From an uncultured Desulfosporosinus sp. (lineage in GTDB: Bacteria > Bacillota > Desulfitobacteriia > Desulfitobacteriales > Desulfitobacteriaceae), in assembly GCA_927405585.1 (NCBI GenBank), contig CAKMJS010000031.1, forward strand, positions 1 to 59,172: DNA of 59,172 nt, written 5' to 3'. The notes under the pieces were generated by a model that was not told the DNA's origin, ran no database searches, and worked only from the letters and a program-made list of their open reading frames with translations. The position numbers and the translations under genes are program-made. Below are positions 54,301 to 59,172 of the stretch, piece after piece; the first letter of the stretch is position 1; each line of letters begins with the position of its first letter.

Positions 54301-55058
54301 TGCTCACTTATTTAGATGTGGCCTTGCAAGGCGCTGAAGTCTTGCTTAATACGACTTCAGAGTTACCCACCCTGGAAATCAATTCAGAAAACTCAGGTAT
54401 AGAATTAGCAGCAGAATCGGAAAATGTCTTTCCTGAGAAAATTCCTGCGGGTTTTCTATATTTTCCTGTCCTAGAACCACAGCTAGCGAACAAAGCTCCC
54501 ATATGCTCGGAAGAGCTGGAACAGCAGCGAGTCAAAGCCGTCAAAGTCGGAGGGTATTTATTAGCCAATCCACGAGTCTTAGAAGCCATGGACTCTTCCT
54601 TTTGTACAGGGCAATCTGATTTACTTGGGCTTAAATTGAAAAAGGACGGTACCTTCACAAAAGGAGCCAACGTCCTTACCGAGGATCATTTTGCCTCGCT
54701 TACTACCTATCTCCATCAGTGGTTCCGACAAACAGGAGAACAGATATTAGATGGTAATATATCCCTCTCACCCTATCGGCGTGGGAAGAGTAATGGATGC
54801 CAGTATTGTTCTTACAAACCTGTATGCCACTTTGACCCTTACCTACCGGAAAACCGATATAGGGATCTGTCTGTCTTAAAGCCAGAAGAAGTTTTGAGAC
54901 GCATCGAAAACATAGCAGAAGATAACCGTAGTCCCGGCACAGACTCAATTTCACAAACTTATACATTGGGTCCACAATTAAACTGGTTGGATGGCACAGG
55001 AGATGGAAATCCTATTGAAAAAACAGATAATACTCCAGGTTTTAAGGGGGAGATCTGA
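51321..55058 (+). CDS. addB: ATP-dependent helicase/nuclease subunit B
   Basis: The AddB subunit of the AddAB complex, which resects double-strand breaks and loads RecA. Length is 1245 residues. Walker A FGRAGTGKST is at residues 6-15. The C-terminal nuclease domain has RILDYKSRELSLALD near residue 970. The four Cys of the Fe-S cluster are visible: one near residue 813 (FARCPFGHYARYG) and three near residues 1159-1168 (CQYCSYKPVCHFD). The start is TTG with AGAGGAG upstream. addA starts two bases after its stop. Confidence 0.96.
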   Translation: MGLRFVFGRAGTGKSTLCLEEIRQELRLKPWGAPLILLVPEQATYQMEVALANTPDLGGSLRAQVLSFRRLGWRVFSETGGGQKVLIGAIGKQMLLRRILLKHRLHLNAFARSATRPGMADLLAQAIGEFKTYRIVPDDLRKVKNTTGLLLDKLQDLALIYEEFQAALGQGILDPDDELSILAEKIPFAPLIRGAHVWVDGFTGFTPQELEVLKMIFSKASEVVITSSLDPGLLVDQSQPDSWTFKVGEELFTGPRQTYQDLQRISSETGTLLHPPILLGNTTRFKHPWLWHLERYFSTYPTVAYGTVQSSDPISKLCELRANAESPLEEGIRIISTVNRRAEVEVVARELRNLARDEGFSWNEMAVMTRDLTGYHELITQVFTSYEIPYFLDHKRSVLHHPLIELIQSIPEVAESHWAYEPLFRCLKTDFFPLQRDAIDCLENYVLEHGIQGEGWNRNIAWRYHRQWSLGQNEAQLATEIRFQAQLNSTRETIYTLMAPFVQRVRPTSKADSLTVREVTKTLYTFLERLDAPATLKKWSLMAQERGDLSEAKLHEQIWEAVMLVMDEMVAGLGDECLELADYALILSSGIEAIELGLIPPGLDQVLVGSLDRSRNPEVRVLFLLGANEGVLPARPASDGVLDEEERKQLELAGVALAPKGKAQTYEEQFFIYTALTRATEKLVVSYPLTDEEGKGLVVSPIVARLKNLFPTLMERFQGNQEDINRISHAASALQGYAEQLSTLRQGDPLEPLWRATEQWLTQDPIHQNQVKQLQASLLTQNQEDRIQRPQARRLYGKRLKASVSRLEQFARCPFGHYARYGLKLRERSTYQLSSPDMGEFFHTLLHDFAIQLQKRGLDWGKLTKAESWALVSELSDQLAPSLQHEILLSSARYRYLTHKLKRTVHHAVRVLGEHARQGIFIPIQLEVRFGPTETLPGVDIQLTEGDSLLLCGQIDRVDAAFLDGKVYLRILDYKSRELSLALDSIYHGLNLQLLTYLDVALQGAEVLLNTTSELPTLEINSENSGIELAAESENVFPEKIPAGFLYFPVLEPQLANKAPICSEELEQQRVKAVKVGGYLLANPRVLEAMDSSFCTGQSDLLGLKLKKDGTFTKGANVLTEDHFASLTTYLHQWFRQTGEQILDGNISLSPYRRGKSNGCQYCSYKPVCHFDPYLPENRYRDLSVLKPEEVLRRIENIAEDNRSPGTDSISQTYTLGPQLNWLDGTGDGNPIEKTDNTPGFKGEI

Positions 55059-55059
55059 C

Positions 55060-58000
55060 GTGAGTAAACCCAAGTGGACAGCGGAACAACGTGCCGCCAT
55101 CACGTTACGGGGACAAATCTTGGTTGCTGCTGCAGCCGGTTCAGGCAAAACGGCCGTGCTTGTAGAACGGTTAATTCGGCGAATCACCAATCCCGAAAAA
55201 CCTGAGGATGTAGATCGTTTTCTCGTTGTAACATTTACTAAAGCAGCGTCAAGTGAGATGCGAGAGCGTATTGGCAAGGCCTTAGACGAAGCTTTATTTG
55301 TGGCACAAGAGACTGAGGAGGTGGAACGTCTTCTCCGTCAACGCACCCTGCTTCAACGGGCAAGCATTACTACGTTGCATTCTTTCTGTTTAGAGTTAAT
55401 CCGAAAGTATTTTTATCAAATTGAGCTGGACCCAGCGTTTCGCGTGGCGGATCAAGCAGAGGCTGACCTTCTACGCCAAGATGTTGTTGAAGAACTCTTT
55501 GAATCTAGGTATGAACGTGTTGACCTTGATTTTCTGAAACTAGTCGATGCCTTTGGCTCGGATCGTGATGACCAACCATTAATGGAACATGTTTTGCGTC
55601 TGTACTCATTCGCCTATAGTCAACCCCAACCAGATTTATGGCTGGGAGGACTTGAACAGGCTTATGTGTGGGACGATATTGATTCCATGATGCAGAGCGA
55701 TTGGGGTCGAGCCGTTTGCCAAGGACTCATGGACCTTGTGAGCGAAAGTTTAAATATTCTTGATCGAGCTGAAGAAGTTGCCCAGCGCCCAGGTGGGCCA
55801 GCTCTATATGCGGAAACGTTACAAGATGATATATACCGAGTTCGGTTATTAAACCGCGCATTGATCGAAGGAGACTGGGCTCAGGTTGAAGCACAATTCA
55901 AAAATGCAGTGAATTTTCCCAGGCTCCCAGCAGCGCGTTCAAACGTAAAGAAAAAGGGTGCTAAGGAATGTTCAAATCCCGCTCTTGAAGCAGATGCTGC
56001 TCTAGAACAAATGCGTCAAAAGAATTTACAAGAGGAATGCAAGAAATTGCGAGATGAAGCTAAGAAGAAACTCAATTCGTTACACAATGAGGTTTTTGCT
56101 TATCCCCTAATAGACCAGCTTCCTGCTTTACGAGAGATGGGGAATATGGCACAAACCATGGGCTGCTTAGTGAGTGAATTTTCGCAAGTCTATGCAGCTG
56201 CAAAAATCCATCGTAACGTCTTAGACTTTACAGACTTAGAACATTTCGCTCTCCGATTACTAGAGGAAAAGGGCGAGGCTTCTCTGATATCTCTTGGATT
56301 AAAGGAATATTTTGCAGAAGTTTTAGTCGATGAATATCAGGACATTAATCCTGTCCAAGAACGTATCTTGCAACTGGTCTCGAGGCAGGAGGAGTCACCT
56401 AATCTCTTTATGGTTGGAGATGTTAAGCAAAGTATTTATCGTTTTCGAATGGCTGACCCCAGCCTATTTCTCGCTCAATACAGCGCCTTGCCGCATTGGC
56501 ATCATGGAATACCGAGCAGTACGTCCCCAATGGAGCTTGTGATTGATTTGAACCGTAATTTCCGAAGTCGTCTGGAAGTTGTGGACGGGGTTAATTTCAT
56601 ATACCGACAGATTATGACAAAAGGTGCCGGTGAAATTCCTTATGACGACCAAGCAGCCTTACAATATGGTGCGTCCTTTATTTCGGGACAGGATCAAATT
56701 CGTACGGCTGAAGGACCGATAGAATTCCACCTGATTGACCCTAAAAGTATAAGAAGCCAGTTGGCCCTGAGTTCGGCAGATGAGGGAAAGCCAGATTTAA
56801 ATATGAGTGAAGAACAGAGAGTCTTAGAATCCGCACCAACGGAAGACCCTCCAGGGTGTGTAGACGATTTGAGTGCTGAAACTGAAGACTCCACATCCCC
56901 GGAAGATCTCGATAAGGCTAGAATTGAAGCTCGTCTTGTTAGTGAACGAATTCAGAAGATGGTACAAGGGGCTGAGTTTCAAATTCATGATCATAAACTT
57001 AACAATTTCCGACCGGTCCGATACTCAGATATTGTGATCCTAATGCGTTCATACTCAGCTGTTGCTCCGATTTATGTAGAAGAATTTCAAAGCGCCGACA
57101 TCCCTGTTTATGCGGAAACGACGATGGGTTACTTCGGAGCTAGTGAAGTGGAAACAATGTTATCCCTTCTTAAAGTCATTGATAATCCACGGATGGATAT
57201 TCCTTTGGCTGCGGTACTGCGTTCGCCACTGGTTGGCCTAAACGGTAGTGAGTTAGGTAAAATCCGAATGATACTTCCCGAAGGAGATTTCTTCGAAGCG
57301 TTAACTCTCGCAGTTTGGGCTAGTCTAGGAGATGAAAGCTCATCCCCAGATAGAATCATGGATTTCCAACAGATTCTAATGCTTTATGAAGAATCAATGG
57401 AGCATCGCCTTGAAAAAGCACGGATAATATTGGGCACAGCCAAGGGATTGAATAATAGAATCACGGAGTTCTGGCTTAAATTACAATCCTGGAGAACTCG
57501 CTCCCGTCGTACCTCACTCGCAGATTTACTCTGGTCTCTATATGAAGAGACTGGATACTTAAACTATGTTGGAACTCTACCAGCAGGAGTTCAGCGGCAG
57601 GCCAATCTGAGAGTGCTTTTTGATCGTGCCAGTCGATTTGAAGCAACACGGTACCGTGGACTGTTTCGTTTTTTACGTTTTCTGGATCGTTTCCAGGGGC
57701 AAGGCAAGGATATGGGAAATGCTCGCGCTTTAGGAGAAACTGAAGATGTCGTCCGCTTGATTACGGTCCACGCTAGCAAGGGCTTAGAATTCCCCGTCGT
57801 TTTCGTGGTCGGTTTGGGGCGAACCTTTAATACACAAAACCTCAAGGGAAGGGTGCTTCTACACTCTAAATTAGGGTTGGGAATGCCAATCATTGATAGT
57901 GAAAACAATGTTCGCTATCCCTCTTTAATTCAATACGCTGTTAAACAGCGCTTAGCACAAGAAGCCTTAGCGGAAGAGTTGCGAATTCTTTATGTTGCCC

Positions 58001-59172
58001 TAACTCGTGCCAAGGAGCGATTGTTACTTTACGGGACAATGGATGATTTAGATAAGATATTTCCGAGATGGTATCGAACAATTGAGTGGGGAGAGGTCTC
58101 CTTACCAGATGGTCAACTCCGAAGTGCCAAATGCTTTCTAGATTGGATCGGCCCTGCGTTAGCTCGGCATCCCAGTCAACTGTTCGGCGAAACTGAGGGA
58201 CGATCAGCCTTGAACATTCCAGAAACTGATTCACGCTGGGATGTAAAGATTCATCGTAGCTTAATCCTAGTCAAAGGAGAAAGTCAGGCGGCTAATCTTG
58301 AAGAGGGCAAAAACGAAAACCTAGAGAAGAGCATCGATAATAGTGCTAAATGTGAACTCGATAAAATAAAGTTGAACATTGACTCCTATGAGCAATTGGT
58401 TACTGAAGTCGACCGTAGACTAGCTTGGGAGTATCCACACCTTAATGCTGTTCGGCAGGTTGCGAAAACTAGTGTTAGTGAATTGAAACGACAATTCAAT
58501 TGGCATGCAAACGAGGACACGACTCCGCTGACTACGCTACACAAAAACACAGATTCTATGAAACGCCCAAAGTTCCTTCAAGAAGAGCAGGAGCTTACCG
58601 CAGCCGAACGAGGTACGGCCTTACACACAGCGATGCAACATCTCCCTTTTGAAGAATGGGCAATTCAATGGCGAACTTTTCCTGAGCTGGAACAGATAAG
58701 GAATGTTAAAGATTTTCTGAGTACGCTTATTGACCGTGAAATTCTAAGCTGCAAACAAAAGGATAGTATTAAGCCCGAACAAATTGTTCAGTTTCTGAGT
58801 TCGGAAATGGGAGAGCGATTCTTTGGCGCTGAGCAAATACTTCGAGAGATTCCATTCACAATAACGTTTCCAACTGAGAGTGAGACGAATATCTTGGTTC
58901 AGGGGGTCATTGATGTTGTGTTAATTCGTAAGGACGAACATCAGGAACTCCGTGCAGAAATTTTAGACTATAAGACAGATTCATTTCGAACAGAGAGCGT
59001 GGACAAAATGGAGAATAATGAAACCAACCCAGAGCAGATCTTGCGAGAACGATATACCCTTCAACTTTCACTTTACGCATTGGCAATTGAACGCCTACTT
59101 AAGATCAAAGTCTCACGATGTACACTTTACTCATTTTCACTTGGACGCGAAATTTCTATCTCACCTGAGCTT
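55060..59172 (+). CDS. addA: ATP-dependent helicase/nuclease subunit A (partial, runs off the window)
   Basis: The AddA helicase-nuclease subunit of AddAB. The frame starts with GTG at 55060 (SKPKWTAEQRAAITLRGQ) and stays open to the right edge, giving 1371 codons without a stop. Walker A is AAAAGSGKTAVLVERLI near residues 24-40, the helicase motif II is VLVDEYQDINPVQ near 422-434, motif V region TVHASKGLEFPVV lies near 901-913, and the nuclease motif EILDYKTD is near 1301. GGGGGAGA upstream serves as ribosome site. The missing end is short, because the nuclease domain is nearly complete. Confidence 0.96.
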   Translation, partial: MSKPKWTAEQRAAITLRGQILVAAAAGSGKTAVLVERLIRRITNPEKPEDVDRFLVVTFTKAASSEMRERIGKALDEALFVAQETEEVERLLRQRTLLQRASITTLHSFCLELIRKYFYQIELDPAFRVADQAEADLLRQDVVEELFESRYERVDLDFLKLVDAFGSDRDDQPLMEHVLRLYSFAYSQPQPDLWLGGLEQAYVWDDIDSMMQSDWGRAVCQGLMDLVSESLNILDRAEEVAQRPGGPALYAETLQDDIYRVRLLNRALIEGDWAQVEAQFKNAVNFPRLPAARSNVKKKGAKECSNPALEADAALEQMRQKNLQEECKKLRDEAKKKLNSLHNEVFAYPLIDQLPALREMGNMAQTMGCLVSEFSQVYAAAKIHRNVLDFTDLEHFALRLLEEKGEASLISLGLKEYFAEVLVDEYQDINPVQERILQLVSRQEESPNLFMVGDVKQSIYRFRMADPSLFLAQYSALPHWHHGIPSSTSPMELVIDLNRNFRSRLEVVDGVNFIYRQIMTKGAGEIPYDDQAALQYGASFISGQDQIRTAEGPIEFHLIDPKSIRSQLALSSADEGKPDLNMSEEQRVLESAPTEDPPGCVDDLSAETEDSTSPEDLDKARIEARLVSERIQKMVQGAEFQIHDHKLNNFRPVRYSDIVILMRSYSAVAPIYVEEFQSADIPVYAETTMGYFGASEVETMLSLLKVIDNPRMDIPLAAVLRSPLVGLNGSELGKIRMILPEGDFFEALTLAVWASLGDESSSPDRIMDFQQILMLYEESMEHRLEKARIILGTAKGLNNRITEFWLKLQSWRTRSRRTSLADLLWSLYEETGYLNYVGTLPAGVQRQANLRVLFDRASRFEATRYRGLFRFLRFLDRFQGQGKDMGNARALGETEDVVRLITVHASKGLEFPVVFVVGLGRTFNTQNLKGRVLLHSKLGLGMPIIDSENNVRYPSLIQYAVKQRLAQEALAEELRILYVALTRAKERLLLYGTMDDLDKIFPRWYRTIEWGEVSLPDGQLRSAKCFLDWIGPALARHPSQLFGETEGRSALNIPETDSRWDVKIHRSLILVKGESQAANLEEGKNENLEKSIDNSAKCELDKIKLNIDSYEQLVTEVDRRLAWEYPHLNAVRQVAKTSVSELKRQFNWHANEDTTPLTTLHKNTDSMKRPKFLQEEQELTAAERGTALHTAMQHLPFEEWAIQWRTFPELEQIRNVKDFLSTLIDREILSCKQKDSIKPEQIVQFLSSEMGERFFGAEQILREIPFTITFPTESETNILVQGVIDVVLIRKDEHQELRAEILDYKTDSFRTESVDKMENNETNPEQILRERYTLQLSLYALAIERLLKIKVSRCTLYSFSLGREISISPEL

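Noticed and set aside
56330-56542. Small forward frame inside the addA gene
   Set aside because: It is out of frame with addA, which continues through with all helicase and nuclease motifs in one frame.

Overview
The window is about 59 kb of low-to-moderate GC DNA, densely coding, with strong AGGAGG-type ribosome binding sites, many GTG and TTG starts and intrinsic terminators. It suggests an anaerobic, spore-former-like Clostridia member, probably Peptococcaceae (Desulfosporosinus/Desulfitobacterium type). The reasons are AddAB, GlgC/GlgD, an anaerobic (cbi) corrinoid pathway, a group I ECF transporter, a twin-arginine Fe-S protein with a cytochrome b, and an HdrD-like membrane Fe-S protein. 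The genus is an inference from gene content, not from a marker gene. No rRNA, tRNA, CRISPR array, intact transposon or phage module was seen.

Layout: 1-2.9 kb holds the end of an unknown gene and a NitT/TauT-type ABC importer. 3-5.1 kb holds a glyoxalase-fold protein, an EamA permease, a YtxJ-like bacilliredoxin and a tiny zinc-ribbon protein. 5.2-7.5 kb (minus strand) holds a phosphodiester glycosidase and a membrane-anchored protein. 7.9-13.4 kb holds a heterodimeric ABC exporter followed by an HdrD-like membrane oxidoreductase. 14-20.3 kb is a glycogen operon (glgP-glgC-glgD-glgA). 20.4-25 kb holds an FdhB/FdhC-like pair without a catalytic subunit, a NicO-type Ni/Co transporter, DUF502, two tandem DUF1540 mini-proteins and a YkvA-like protein.

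25-43.4 kb is the core of the window: two cobalamin riboswitches and about 18 genes for corrinoid metabolism. The first riboswitch (25.1 kb) leads cblS-cblT-ecfA(fused)-ecfT-cbiD, read here as an alpha-ribazole uptake and kinase module plus CbiD. The second (30.6 kb) leads cbiET-cbiL-cbiF-cbiG-cbiH-cbiJ/X-cbiC-cbiP-cbiB-cbiA-pduX-cobD. Together these cover sirohydrochlorin to adenosylcobinamide phosphate, including cobalt insertion (CbiX fused to CbiJ) and the aminopropanol arm (PduX, CobD). The uroporphyrinogen methyltransferase, adenosyltransferase, CobU, CobS, CobT and CobC are not in the window.

43.4-59.2 kb holds an unknown 92-residue protein, a highly structured non-coding stretch, cardiolipin synthase, an ECF-like sigma factor with a DUF4349 membrane protein, a YitT protein, a polysaccharide deacetylase, a BadF-type kinase with an amidohydrolase, and addB-addA. 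addA runs off the right edge.

The strongest biological story is the alpha-ribazole salvage operon placed next to, and regulated in parallel with, a near-complete de novo corrin pathway. The less explained items are the multi-hairpin region at 43.77-43.90 kb, the FdhB-like protein with one missing Fe-S ligand and no catalytic partner, the 139-nt cbiG/cbiH overlap and the sigma/DUF4349 pair.
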